Below are positions 16,154-24,774 of a stretch of DNA of 59,166 nt, one piece after another (the first letter of the stretch is position 1; each line of letters begins with the position of its first letter). Source of the DNA: JAGLTQ01 sp964605385 (lineage in GTDB: Bacteria > Pseudomonadota > Gammaproteobacteria > UBA6429 > Thiohalophilaceae). Both the position numbers and the translations under genes were made by a program. Under the pieces are notes generated by a model that had not been told where the DNA came from, searched no databases, and was given only the letters and a program-made list of their open reading frames with translations. The stretch spans positions 1 through 59,166 of the forward strand of contig CAZSCK010000005.1 in NCBI GenBank assembly GCA_964605385.1, written 5' to 3'.

Positions 16154-17329
16154 TTATTTTAATTTCCAACCGGAACCGTCTTTTACTAACTCACGATCGC
16201 AGCCCATATCTTTAGCATTACCTGTTTGTTCTGGTAAAGCACAAATCACTTTTTCACCTTGCTGACGTAATTCTGAAATCATTTTTTGAAGCGCAGTATC
16301 ATTGTCCGCGGGTGCGTAAATGGCTGCAACCTGATTATTTTTATGTGTCGATAACGAAAGCAGTGTTTTCAGGTCTGTACTGAAACCGGTTGCGGGTCTG
16401 GCTCGACCAAAAACTTCACCAATATCATCATAACGACCACCCTGTGCCACCGCTTGACCTCGGCCAGCAACATAAGCGGCAAAAACAGTACCTGTATGGT
16501 AGTGATAACCTCGTAATTCGGCTAAATCAAAATTCACTTCTATATCTGGCAAACGCTGCTTAAGTAACGCGGCGATATTGGTTAATTCTTCAAGTGCATT
16601 TAATACACCTTTACCGGCCTTTTTCAAAACCGTTTTTGCTTCACTTAAAACAGATTCTCCACCATTCAAACGAGTCAGTGCAGCAATTGCGGTTGAGATA
16701 TTAGTATCGAGTTTCCATTCTTTTAAATAAGCAGAAATTTCAGTATTGGCTTTGCGTTGCAAACAGTCGAATAAGGTTGTTTCTTGTTCCTCATTTAAAC
16801 CTGCTTGTTTAACCAGCTCGCGGTAAATACCAACATGGCCTAAATCGACAAAGGGTGTTGTAACACCCGACATCGATAATGTTTCTAACATTAAGCTGAT
16901 AACTTCAACATCACTTTCAATTCCAGCGTGGCCATAAAGCTCAGCTCCTACTTGTAAAGGACTACGTGAACCAGCAAAACCATCGGTGCGAGTATGTAAC
17001 ACTGTGCCGATGTAACAAAGACGAGTTGGCGTATCACGATTTAATTGATGTGCATCTATACGTGCAACTTGAGGAGTCATGTCTGCACGGATACCCATCA
17101 AACGACCCGTTAATTGATCGGTGAGTTTAAATGTTTGTAAATCCAGATCATTACCGGTGCCGGTTAATAGTGATTCGAGATATTCAATAAGAGGTGGAAT
17201 AACAAGATCATAGCCCCACGACTCATAGGTATCTAATAATTTTCGACGTAATTGTTCCAGTCTTTTTGCCTCTTTCGGCAAGACTTCCTCAATTCCTTCG
17301 GGTAATAACCAACGGTCTGTTTTATTCAT
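16154..17329 (-). CDS. hisZ: ATP phosphoribosyltransferase regulatory subunit
   Basis: HisZ is a catalytically inactive histidyl-tRNA synthetase paralogue. It is needed with the short form of HisG for the first step of histidine synthesis. The 391-residue product shows the class II synthetase fold: WLLPEGIEEVLP at the start, YGYDLV-type motif 1 (YESWGYDLVIPPLIEYLESL), RADMTPQVARI (motif 2) and GGRYDDIGEVFGRARPATGFS (motif 3). It lacks a C-terminal anticodon-binding domain, which separates it from HisS. Its place beside purA matches other gammaproteobacteria. Its presence implies a short HisG elsewhere. Confidence 0.93.
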   Translation of the reverse strand: MNKTDRWLLPEGIEEVLPKEAKRLEQLRRKLLDTYESWGYDLVIPPLIEYLESLLTGTGNDLDLQTFKLTDQLTGRLMGIRADMTPQVARIDAHQLNRDTPTRLCYIGTVLHTRTDGFAGSRSPLQVGAELYGHAGIESDVEVISLMLETLSMSGVTTPFVDLGHVGIYRELVKQAGLNEEQETTLFDCLQRKANTEISAYLKEWKLDTNISTAIAALTRLNGGESVLSEAKTVLKKAGKGVLNALEELTNIAALLKQRLPDIEVNFDLAELRGYHYHTGTVFAAYVAGRGQAVAQGGRYDDIGEVFGRARPATGFSTDLKTLLSLSTHKNNQVAAIYAPADNDTALQKMISELRQQGEKVICALPEQTGNAKDMGCDRELVKDGSGWKLK

Positions 17330-17364
17330 TTCTATTAATTTTTATTTAAATCAAAATCAGTATT

Positions 17365-17541
17365 CTTTTGTAGGCCGGTCTCATAGTGCCCCTCATATAA
17401 AATATATTAGAGGGTGTCAGGCCGACATTTTTAACGAAACCCCAATCAATAAGTTTCATCGTGATTTGTTACAGTAGTGCTTAACTTGTAGTTTGCGGTT
17501 TTGGTTTAGTCCTCGTTGGCCTGAAGACCGGCCTACAAAAG
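17365..17541. repeat. 177-bp MITE with 17-bp perfect terminal inverted repeats
   Basis: The ends CTTTTGTAGGCCGGTCT (17365-17381) and its exact reverse complement (17525-17541) bound the spacer between hisZ and the DUF2065 gene. No open frame is apparent. An internal stretch (17387-17415) resembles, in inverted orientation, part of 38166-38196. Confidence 0.8.
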
Positions 17542-17554
17542 TTCTAAATCATGT

Positions 17555-17743
17555 TTAAGATGTTAAAAAGTAAACGACCGTTGCACCAATCGACATACTA
17601 ATTAATCCCATTGTACGCAAAGTACTTTCATCCAGTTCTCTGATTGTGCTCATTGTTTTTTTGAACCCATTTGGATTAAGTGCTGGCATTAAACCTTCTA
17701 TTACCAACACCAAACCAAATGCTATCCATAGTGAATCCCACAT
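17555..17743 (-). CDS. DUF2065 small membrane protein
   Basis: A 62-residue protein with two hydrophobic helices: SLWIAFGLVLVIEGLMPAL (about 4-22) and MGLISMSIGATVVYFLTS (about 45-62). A conserved NPNGFKKTM stretch lies between them. It matches the DUF2065/YjeT family, which sits beside hflC or purA across the gammaproteobacteria. Its start is 5 bases from the hflC stop, so it ends the hflK-hflC transcript. The function is unknown; a role near the HflKC complex is inference from position. Confidence 0.85.
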   Translation of the reverse strand: MWDSLWIAFGLVLVIEGLMPALNPNGFKKTMSTIRELDESTLRTMGLISMSIGATVVYFLTS

Positions 17744-17748
17744 CTATC

Positions 17749-18615
17749 TTATTTTGATTTTTTAAAGTACTTGAAAAAATCAGAGCTAGGATCAATCACC
17801 ATCATATCGCCGTTCGTATCAAATGAATTTTTATACGCAATTAAGCTACGAGTAAAAGAATAGAACTCACGATCTTTGTTATATGCTTTCGCATAAATAC
17901 CCGCTGCTTTTCCGTCACCGTCACCACGTGTTATTTCTGCATCACGGTAAGCTTCTGCAAGTGTTACTGTACGTTGACGATCAGCATCGGCACGAATTCT
18001 TTCTGCTGCTTCTGCACCACGTGAACGATAATCTTTTGCTACACGGGTACGTTCTGCTTCCATACGACGATAAACGGAGTTGCTGATGTCTTGACTAAAA
18101 TCGATTCGTTTTACCCGAACATCAACCACTTCTATACCAAACTTTTTAACTTGTTCATTGGCAACAGAAGTACTGGTATCCATGATCTCTTCACGTTCAC
18201 CTGAAATTACTTCCTGAATAGTACGCTTACTAAACTGGTCACGCAGACTGTCATTAACAATGGTATACAAACGTTCAGCGGCAATACGTTCATTACCACC
18301 TGACATTGATTTGTAATACGTTTCTACTTCGTTAATGCGCCACTTCACAAAGAAATCAACATTAACGTTCTTCTTTTCTTTAGTAAGGTAATTCGCCGGA
18401 CGTGCATCCAGGGTTAAAACACGTTTATCAAACTTTTTAACATTATTGATAAACGGCATTTTAAAATAGAGGCCTGAGTCAAAATCTGACTTTACAATTT
18501 CACCTAAACGAAACTTTAATGCTAGCTCACGCTCATCAACAATAAAGACTGACAGTAAACCAATCACTAAAACAGCAACGACTGCAACTAAACCTGATGT
18601 TTTTATATCAACCAT
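17749..18615 (-). CDS. hflC: HflC, subunit of the FtsH-modulating HflKC complex
   Basis: Prohibitin/SPFH-domain membrane protein that joins HflK in a large periplasmic-side assembly around the FtsH protease. The 288-residue product has one N-terminal membrane segment (about 9-26), then VDERELALKFRLGEIV and the SPFH core. It continues with the coiled segment RMEAERTRVAKDYRSRGAEA and the conserved ADADRQRTVTLAEAYRDAE. The gene starts 2 bases after the hflK stop. All family landmarks are present. Confidence 0.95.
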   Translation of the reverse strand: MVDIKTSGLVAVVAVLVIGLLSVFIVDERELALKFRLGEIVKSDFDSGLYFKMPFINNVKKFDKRVLTLDARPANYLTKEKKNVNVDFFVKWRINEVETYYKSMSGGNERIAAERLYTIVNDSLRDQFSKRTIQEVISGEREEIMDTSTSVANEQVKKFGIEVVDVRVKRIDFSQDISNSVYRRMEAERTRVAKDYRSRGAEAAERIRADADRQRTVTLAEAYRDAEITRGDGDGKAAGIYAKAYNKDREFYSFTRSLIAYKNSFDTNGDMMVIDPSSDFFKYFKKSK

Positions 18616-18617
18616 GA

Positions 18618-19784
18618 TTAACGACCCTCCCGGCCACGTAACAGATCACGTGATCGTGAACTCGTACTTGTTGAACTTGGTAATGACTGCTTCATGTTTT
18701 CTAAATCTTGAACAGTTAATCCAGAAGCATTACCACGAGAACCTAAGCGATCTAAAGGAAGATACATAAGGTTGTTGCCCTTCTTAACATCGATCAACAC
18801 TTTATTACTTTTACCTAAAACCTCTTCCATTGTTTCTAAGTAAAGACGTTCACGTGTAACCGCAGGTGCTTTTTTGTATTCGGTTAAAATTTTAAGGAAA
18901 CGTGATGTTTCACCGTCGGCCTTTGCAATAATTTCATCACGATACGCTTGTGCTTCCTGTGACATACGTGCTGCTTTACCCCGTGATCGTGGTAAAATAT
19001 CATTTGAGTAGGCTTCTGCTTCATTCACTAAACGTTCTTTATCTTCTCGTGCTTTGATTGCATCATTAAAAGCATGTTGAACCTGTTCAGGTGGTTGAGC
19101 ATTTTGCATATTCAAGTTAGTTACAACTAAACCTGTTTTATAAATATCCAGAACCTTCTGCATTAAATCTTTGGTACGTACTGCGACCTGAACACGGCCA
19201 TCTTTAATAACGAAATCCATATCATTTTTACCAACCACTTCACGCATTGCGGTTTCACTAACCTGGCGTAGTGTTGTATCTGGATCTCTAACATTAAAAA
19301 TATAATTTTTTACGTTGCTGACTTTGTATTGAACTGCAAATTGGATATCAACAATATTTTCATCACGCGTTAACATTAATGATTCATGTATGGTGCCACC
19401 GATATTAATACTTCGCACTCGTTCAACATCAACAATTTCAACTGTCTCAATAAAGCGGGGATACCAATGAGGACCCGGCTCCGTTATGCGATCAAAACCA
19501 CCAAAGCGTAAAATAACACCTTCGCGACCTTCATCGACAATGTAGATACCTGAAAAAGCCCAAAGAACGACTAAAATAGCGGCAATAAAACCTAAGCCTT
19601 TTGTTCCGCCGGCTGAACTACCACCACCGCTCGCCCTACCACCTTTACCACCAAATATACTGGTGACTTTTTCATTGAGTTTTTTGAATACTTCATCCAA
19701 ATCGGGTGGGCCGTCTTGCTTGCCACCTTTATTGCCCCAGGGATCTTTTGATCCATTACCACCACCGGGTTCATTCCAGGCCAT
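18618..19784 (-). CDS. hflK: HflK, subunit of the FtsH-modulating HflKC complex
   Basis: Partner of HflC in controlling FtsH proteolysis at the inner membrane. From the chosen start the protein has 388 residues: a Gly/Asn-rich cytoplasmic stretch (MAWNEPGGGNGSKDPWG, then PPDLDEVFKKLNEKV), a membrane helix (about 71-85) and the SPFH domain (VDEGREGVILRFGGF). A coiled segment and LYLETMEEVLGKSNKVLID follow. I chose the ATG at 19782-19784 because HflK proteins begin MAWN. The frame remains open upstream with ATGs at 19829 and 19841, so a longer form cannot be excluded. Confidence 0.92.
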   Translation of the reverse strand: MAWNEPGGGNGSKDPWGNKGGKQDGPPDLDEVFKKLNEKVTSIFGGKGGRASGGGSSAGGTKGLGFIAAILVVLWAFSGIYIVDEGREGVILRFGGFDRITEPGPHWYPRFIETVEIVDVERVRSINIGGTIHESLMLTRDENIVDIQFAVQYKVSNVKNYIFNVRDPDTTLRQVSETAMREVVGKNDMDFVIKDGRVQVAVRTKDLMQKVLDIYKTGLVVTNLNMQNAQPPEQVQHAFNDAIKAREDKERLVNEAEAYSNDILPRSRGKAARMSQEAQAYRDEIIAKADGETSRFLKILTEYKKAPAVTRERLYLETMEEVLGKSNKVLIDVKKGNNLMYLPLDRLGSRGNASGLTVQDLENMKQSLPSSTSTSSRSRDLLRGREGR

Positions 19785-19907
19785 TTCCTGATTTGGCTGA
19801 TTTAATTTTGAAATATATTCTTTCGACATTATTAGTCTCATCTTTTACTTAAAATTGGGTTTATTGTATATCACACACAAAGGGTGACATTCTATTGGGG
19901 TTAGGCC

Positions 19908-21242
19908 TCAGCCGCAAGCTGGACTTTGGAGATCTTTCTTATCATGGGGATGGAAGCTTGATTTATCAACGATATATTGGTCAACCGCTTCATATTTGAC
20001 CAAACTATTCCAATCAGCGCGCCTTAAGGTGACATCCATTAACCAACCGCCTGTTTCCTGGGTTTCATCCTGATTAACCGCACCCGCTTCAAATAAACGG
20101 GCATGCAGTTTTCCTGCTGTGGCTGGCAAAGCAAGAAGTCGGTGAATCATATCCGTATTGACACGTTCAGCCATGGCTTCACTGAGTAAATCCAGCCCTT
20201 CACCGGTTAAAGCGGAGACCCAAACCCGTATTGGCACACCAGATTCATCCCGATCGATACGGGGTAACATGCCATCAAGTAAATCTATTTTGTTGAAAAC
20301 TACAAGTTGTGGCCGATCTTCTGCTTCAATCGCTTCCAGTACCAAATTGACCTGGTGTATGTTGTCGTCACGTTCTTCACTTGAAGCATCGACCACATGC
20401 AGCAATAAATCTGCATCCTGGGTTTCTTTTAGGGTGGAGCGGAAAGCCGCAACTAAATCATGCGGTAACTGGCGAATAAAACCTACGGTATCCGCCAAAA
20501 CAACGGGGAAACCGGCCGGTAATTTTATTTTTCTTAAGGTCGGATCTAACGTGGCAAAGAGCTGATCGGCAGCATATACCTCAGCATTGGTCAGCTTATT
20601 AAACAGGGTCGACTTTCCTGCATTGGTATACCCCACTAAAGAAATCGTTGGTATTTCAGCTTTTCGACGTGCTTTTCGACCTTGTTCACGTTGTCTTTGC
20701 ACTTTTTCCAGGCGACTTTTAAGCGTACTAATACGGTGGCCAATTAAACGACGATCCGATTCTAACTGGGTTTCGCCCGGACCACGCATGCCGATACCGC
20801 CCTTTTGCCGCTCAAGATGGGTCCAACCACGAATTAATCGCGTCGATAAATGGCGTAATTGTGCCAGTTCAACCTGAAGTTGACCTTCGTGGCTGCGTGC
20901 ACGTTGAGCAAAAATATCTAAAATAAGGCCGGTACGATCGAGTACCTGGCATTCAAGTAGTGCTTCGAGGTTTCTTTCCTGAACGGGGGATAAATCATGG
21001 TCGAATAACACCACATCGGCTTCTTCGCTTAAAACGGTCTCGCGGATTTCATCTGCTTTACCGGTACCAACAAAATATCGTGGATGCGGCACATTGCGTG
21101 AGCCGGTTACAACTGCAACAGGCTCTGCGCCAGAAGAAACGACTAATTCCTTAAACTCCTGGAGGGATTCTTCATCAAAACCGGTATGTAGATTGAGGTG
21201 AACTAATACCGCGCGTTCTCCCCCTTTAGGACGTTCAAACAA
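19908..21242 (-). CDS. hflX: GTPase HflX
   Basis: Ribosome-splitting GTPase that acts on stalled ribosomes. The 444-residue product has the N-terminal HflX domain (about 1-175, with RNVPHPRYFVGTGKADEI and VLDRTGLILDIFAQRA). A coiled linker and the G domain follow: SLVGYTNAGKSTLFNKLT (G1), LFATLDPT (G2), LADTVGFI (G3), FNKIDLL (G4) and VSALTGEG (G5). It lies between hfq and hflK as in other gammaproteobacteria. The 66-base gap to hflK may hold a promoter. Confidence 0.96.
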   Translation of the reverse strand: MFERPKGGERAVLVHLNLHTGFDEESLQEFKELVVSSGAEPVAVVTGSRNVPHPRYFVGTGKADEIRETVLSEEADVVLFDHDLSPVQERNLEALLECQVLDRTGLILDIFAQRARSHEGQLQVELAQLRHLSTRLIRGWTHLERQKGGIGMRGPGETQLESDRRLIGHRISTLKSRLEKVQRQREQGRKARRKAEIPTISLVGYTNAGKSTLFNKLTNAEVYAADQLFATLDPTLRKIKLPAGFPVVLADTVGFIRQLPHDLVAAFRSTLKETQDADLLLHVVDASSEERDDNIHQVNLVLEAIEAEDRPQLVVFNKIDLLDGMLPRIDRDESGVPIRVWVSALTGEGLDLLSEAMAERVNTDMIHRLLALPATAGKLHARLFEAGAVNQDETQETGGWLMDVTLRRADWNSLVKYEAVDQYIVDKSSFHPHDKKDLQSPACG

Positions 21243-21283
21243 ACAAACTACCCTCGAAAATTACCAGGGATAAATTTAGATAA

Positions 21284-21556
21284 CTAAACATTGCCGCCAG
21301 TTTGATCCGAACCTTTACCACTACCACCCTCTTCAGAGCTAATCGGTGTTTTTATATTACGTGCAGGAACAACGGTTGAAATGGCATGTTTATAAACCAT
21401 TTGGCTGACCGTATTTCGTAGTAAAACAACAAACTGATCAAAAGATTCAATTTGGCCTTGAAGTTTAATACCGTTAATTAAGAAGATAGAAACGGGAATA
21501 CGTTCTTTACGTAAGGCATTAAGATATGGATCTTGCAGAGATTGCCCTTTACTCAT
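21284..21556 (-). CDS. hfq: RNA chaperone Hfq
   Basis: Hexameric Sm-like protein that pairs small RNAs with mRNAs. The 90-residue product contains GQSLQDPYLNALRKERIPV, the Sm1 region FLINGIKLQGQIESFDQFVV and the Sm2 motif YKHAISTVVP. A Gly/Ser-rich tail of about 20 residues ends it. I chose the ATG at 21554-21556 (MSKGQ), with GGAG upstream, over an in-frame ATG at 21604. It lies in the usual miaA-hfq-hflX order. Confidence 0.96.
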   Translation of the reverse strand: MSKGQSLQDPYLNALRKERIPVSIFLINGIKLQGQIESFDQFVVLLRNTVSQMVYKHAISTVVPARNIKTPISSEEGGSGKGSDQTGGNV

Positions 21557-21693
21557 AATTATTATCTCCAAACATTTGTTTTTATTATAGATAGACGAAA
21601 ACAATCATTTTCATACTACCAATTAAACACACACCACAATCTCGTAGACCAATAATTAGTCTAACGACTACTAGCAAAACTGCTCTCTATTAC

Positions 21694-22644
21694 TTACCTA
21701 TTTAGGTACTCTTTGACAGTTTTCAAGACACTATCCTGAATATGTTGCTTAGAGTATCGGCTCAAATCGTAAATAGTTAAGTCTTTTTCTGATCGCAACC
21801 AGGTTAATTGTCTTTTCGCCAGCTGACGTGTGGCAATAACACCTCTTTCCTGCATTTCAGTATAGTCCATTCTGCCATGAAGATAGTCCCATACCTGACG
21901 ATACCCCACCGCTCTTATAGCAGGTAAATCCTCATGTAAATCACCTCTATCCAGCAGGGTTTTTACTTCATCAATTAAACCTTGTTCAAGCATTAAAGCA
22001 AAACGTTTTTCAATACGTTGATGCAAAATGGCTCGTTCCGAAGGAATCAATGCGAGTTTGAGTACGTCATAGGCTAAAGGTTCCGCTTTTTGTTCTTTTT
22101 GTAACTGACTCATCGGCTTGCCGGTCATTTCATACACTTCGAGGGCTCGCGAAATACGTTGAGGATCATTGGGATGAATACGCTTTGCAGCTTCGGCATC
22201 CACCTCGGCTAAGCGTTGGTGCATTTTTTCCCAACCGATTTCTTTTGCCTGTTGTTCTAGTTTTTTTCGAGTCGCTACATCTGATTCCGGTAATTTAGAC
22301 AAGCCATCTAATAAAGCACGAAAATACAGCATGGTACCGCCGACTAATAAAGGAATACGGCCTGCTTCAGTAATGGCAGCCATTTCCTTTAGTGCATCTT
22401 TGCGAAATCTTGCCGCAGAATAAACTTCCAGTGGATCGACCACATCAAGTAAGCGATGCGGGGCTTTTGCTAACTCTTCTACACTTGGTTTAGCAGAACC
22501 AATATTTAAGCCACGGTAAACCAGGGCGGAGTCAACACTAATAATATCAACAGGGAAATGTTCGGTTAAAAAAATTGCGAGATCGGTTTTACCTGAGGCA
22601 GTAGGCCCCATTAAACAGATTGCTTTTGGTAAAGAAGATGACAT
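21694..22644 (-). CDS. miaA: tRNA dimethylallyltransferase
   Basis: Transfers a dimethylallyl group to A37 of tRNAs reading UNN codons. The 316-residue product has the P-loop GPTASGKTDLAI near the start, the catalytic region DSALVYRGLNIGSAKP, LLVGGTMLYFRALLDGL and the C-terminal RQLAKRQLTWLR. Length and motif order are typical. It sits between mutL and hfq on the same strand; a 241-base spacer with repeats separates it from mutL. Confidence 0.96.
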   Translation of the reverse strand: MSSSLPKAICLMGPTASGKTDLAIFLTEHFPVDIISVDSALVYRGLNIGSAKPSVEELAKAPHRLLDVVDPLEVYSAARFRKDALKEMAAITEAGRIPLLVGGTMLYFRALLDGLSKLPESDVATRKKLEQQAKEIGWEKMHQRLAEVDAEAAKRIHPNDPQRISRALEVYEMTGKPMSQLQKEQKAEPLAYDVLKLALIPSERAILHQRIEKRFALMLEQGLIDEVKTLLDRGDLHEDLPAIRAVGYRQVWDYLHGRMDYTEMQERGVIATRQLAKRQLTWLRSEKDLTIYDLSRYSKQHIQDSVLKTVKEYLNR

Positions 22645-22784
22645 TTATTTTTTATAACCTAATTTAATGTTTCCTGTTATTGCCAAAAAATAATGTTTTT
22701 AAAATAAGAAAAAACTGTCATTGCACTTAATGAACCGCTACGCGTTTCGTCAGTATTACCCTAACCTGCTCCGCACGTTCTGGC

Positions 22785-22888
22785 ATCGAAGGAACGAGAG
22801 TGACTGCGGTAATCTACAGAAAAGTGCTATTCGTCATGAGATTACTTCGTCGCTGCGCTTCTCGCAATGACAGCATTCGATGCTGTCA
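22785..22888. repeat. Intergenic repeat next to the mutL stop
   Basis: A degenerate copy of the family ending in CATTGCGAG/CTCGCAATG (GAGAGTGACTGCGGTAATC to CTTCTCGCAATGAC). A 9-bp hairpin TGACAGCAT-TCG-ATGCTGTCA (22868-22888) adjoins it and contains the mutL stop codon. No U-tract follows on the minus strand. Confidence 0.55.
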
Positions 22889-24601
22889 CTTAAACCAACC
22901 CTCTAAATCTTTATCCGAAATTTGATGATAAAAATATTGTATATCATCTAATCCATTATTTTCTAAACCACGCAACAATGTACTCCATTCTGCTGGACTA
23001 TTACTAAAATCATCGCTAACAATAATTTCAACCAATGCAGTAGAAAAATCTAACTCTTTATTAGAAATAAGATTAATAAATTCTTTAATGCTTTCTTTAA
23101 TATCTGTCGCATTTAACATAGCAGGCACTTGCCGCACCATAATTTCATTTTCACCTAACACGGCAAACTCAAAACCTAACTGTTGCAACTCATCATTGTG
23201 TTTATCCAACCATGATTGTGCATTAACATTTAAAGTCGTGGTATTTAAATTAAGGTTGAAAGGAATCAACACCGGTTTAGAAATAAGTTTTTCTTGCTCA
23301 TGCAAAGAGTTTTCAATTTGTTGTTTAATTAAAACTTCACGAGCCTGCGTTAACTGAACAACTAATAAACCTTGTTGATTTTGTGTCAGTAAATAATTAT
23401 TTTTTAACTTTGCAATCGCAATTCCTAATGGTTTATTTAAACCATCATTCTCCAGCAGGTTCTGATAAGGTGACGATGAATACGCCACTGAAGATTCAGA
23501 AACATTACTTGTTGAAGTAAAACCACCAGAATAATTTTGTGCATTAAAACTTTTAGCCGGGTTTTTAAAATCACCATTAAGCTGGGATTTATTACCTTGA
23601 GATAATGCTTCACGCAAACTATAAAATAAAAAATCATGTATCAATCGACCCTGACGAAAACGCACTTCATGTTTTGTTGGGTGCACATTAACGTCCACTT
23701 GCTCTGCATCCATTTCAAGTTGTAAGACATACACAGGGAAACGTCCAGGGTAAAGTGTATCCTGAAAAGCCTGACGTACTGCATGAGTAATAAGTTTGTC
23801 ACGAATCATACGTCCATTAACAAAAAAATATTGCATGTCGGACTGGCTACGCGAATAATTCCCCGTTGCAATCCAGCCTGATAATTTTAAACCTGCATTT
23901 TCAAAATTCAATTCAACCGCGGCCTGAATAAACTCTTTATTTATTAAACGCGTTAGACGTTGAAGTTTATTTTCATCAGAAATAGCGATGGGTAAAGAAA
24001 ACACCTGACGTTGGTTATGTTTGAAATTAAAAGCGACATCAAAATGTGCTAAGGCAATACGTTTAATCACATCTTCAACATGTTTACATTCTGTTCTTTC
24101 TGCTTTTAAGAATTTACGTCTTGCGGGTGTATTATAAAAAAGATTATTCACTTCCACCGTTGTGCCTTTTGGATGTGAAGCTGGAATTAAATCAAACTGA
24201 CCTTCTTTAGCCTTTATACTCCATGCAGTATCCTGGTAAAACGAAGTTAAAACCAACTCACTAACCGATGCAATGCTGGCAAGTGCTTCACCACGAAAAC
24301 CCATGCTAACAACATGAATAAGATCATCTAAAGAACGGATTTTACTGGTGGCATGAGGACTGAGAGCTAATGGCAATTCATCTTGCGGAATACCATAACC
24401 ATTATCTCGAATACGTATGAGCTGGGTACCTCCAGCTTGTATATCAATATCAATTTGTGTGGCACCAGCATCTATACTGTTTTCTAAAAGCTCCTTGATA
24501 ACAGAAGCTGGGCGTTCGACAACCTCACCCGCAGCTATTTGATTAGCCAGTTGCGAAGAAAGTTGATGAATAGGTTGTCTGGGGTTAGAAACTGAAGGCA
24601 T
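22886..24601 (-). CDS. mutL: DNA mismatch repair protein MutL
   Basis: GHKL ATPase that links MutS mismatch recognition to downstream excision. The 571-residue product has the N-terminal ATPase motifs ELLENSIDAGATQIDI, IRIRDNGYGIP and TSKI followed by MGFRGEALASIASV. The transducer region holds NNLFYNTPARRKFLK and VNVHPTKHEVRF. A Ser/Asn-rich linker (about 335-385) and the dimerisation domain follow. There is no DQHAAHERI-type endonuclease motif in the C-terminal part; its place reads LLVVQLTQAREVLI. Motif order is standard. Confidence 0.95.
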   Translation of the reverse strand: MPSVSNPRQPIHQLSSQLANQIAAGEVVERPASVIKELLENSIDAGATQIDIDIQAGGTQLIRIRDNGYGIPQDELPLALSPHATSKIRSLDDLIHVVSMGFRGEALASIASVSELVLTSFYQDTAWSIKAKEGQFDLIPASHPKGTTVEVNNLFYNTPARRKFLKAERTECKHVEDVIKRIALAHFDVAFNFKHNQRQVFSLPIAISDENKLQRLTRLINKEFIQAAVELNFENAGLKLSGWIATGNYSRSQSDMQYFFVNGRMIRDKLITHAVRQAFQDTLYPGRFPVYVLQLEMDAEQVDVNVHPTKHEVRFRQGRLIHDFLFYSLREALSQGNKSQLNGDFKNPAKSFNAQNYSGGFTSTSNVSESSVAYSSSPYQNLLENDGLNKPLGIAIAKLKNNYLLTQNQQGLLVVQLTQAREVLIKQQIENSLHEQEKLISKPVLIPFNLNLNTTTLNVNAQSWLDKHNDELQQLGFEFAVLGENEIMVRQVPAMLNATDIKESIKEFINLISNKELDFSTALVEIIVSDDFSNSPAEWSTLLRGLENNGLDDIQYFYHQISDKDLEGWFK

Positions 24602-24684
24602 AGTGCAAGCTTACAGCAAGGAAGCGCGACAGCAAAACAAGAAACTGAAGATAAAAATGAACCGCAGGGACTAATAATGTGACT

Positions 24685-24764
24685 GTAGCCCGGATGAAAT
24701 GAAATGGAATCCGGGGAGCACTTTAATCCAATCCCGGATTTCGCTGCGCTGCATCCAGGCTACC
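24685..24764. repeat. GTAGCCCGGATG-type repeat, copy 1
   Basis: An 80-bp imperfect palindrome starting GTAGCCCGGATGAAATG and ending GCATCCAGGCTAC, in the spacer between mutL and amiC. A second copy lies inverted at 29300-29377. Confidence 0.7.
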
Positions 24765-24774
24765 TACATAAAAA

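Noticed and set aside
22868..22888. Hairpin at the mutL stop as a terminator
   Set aside because: The 9-bp stem is good, but the bases after it on the minus strand are TTGCGAG, not a U-run.
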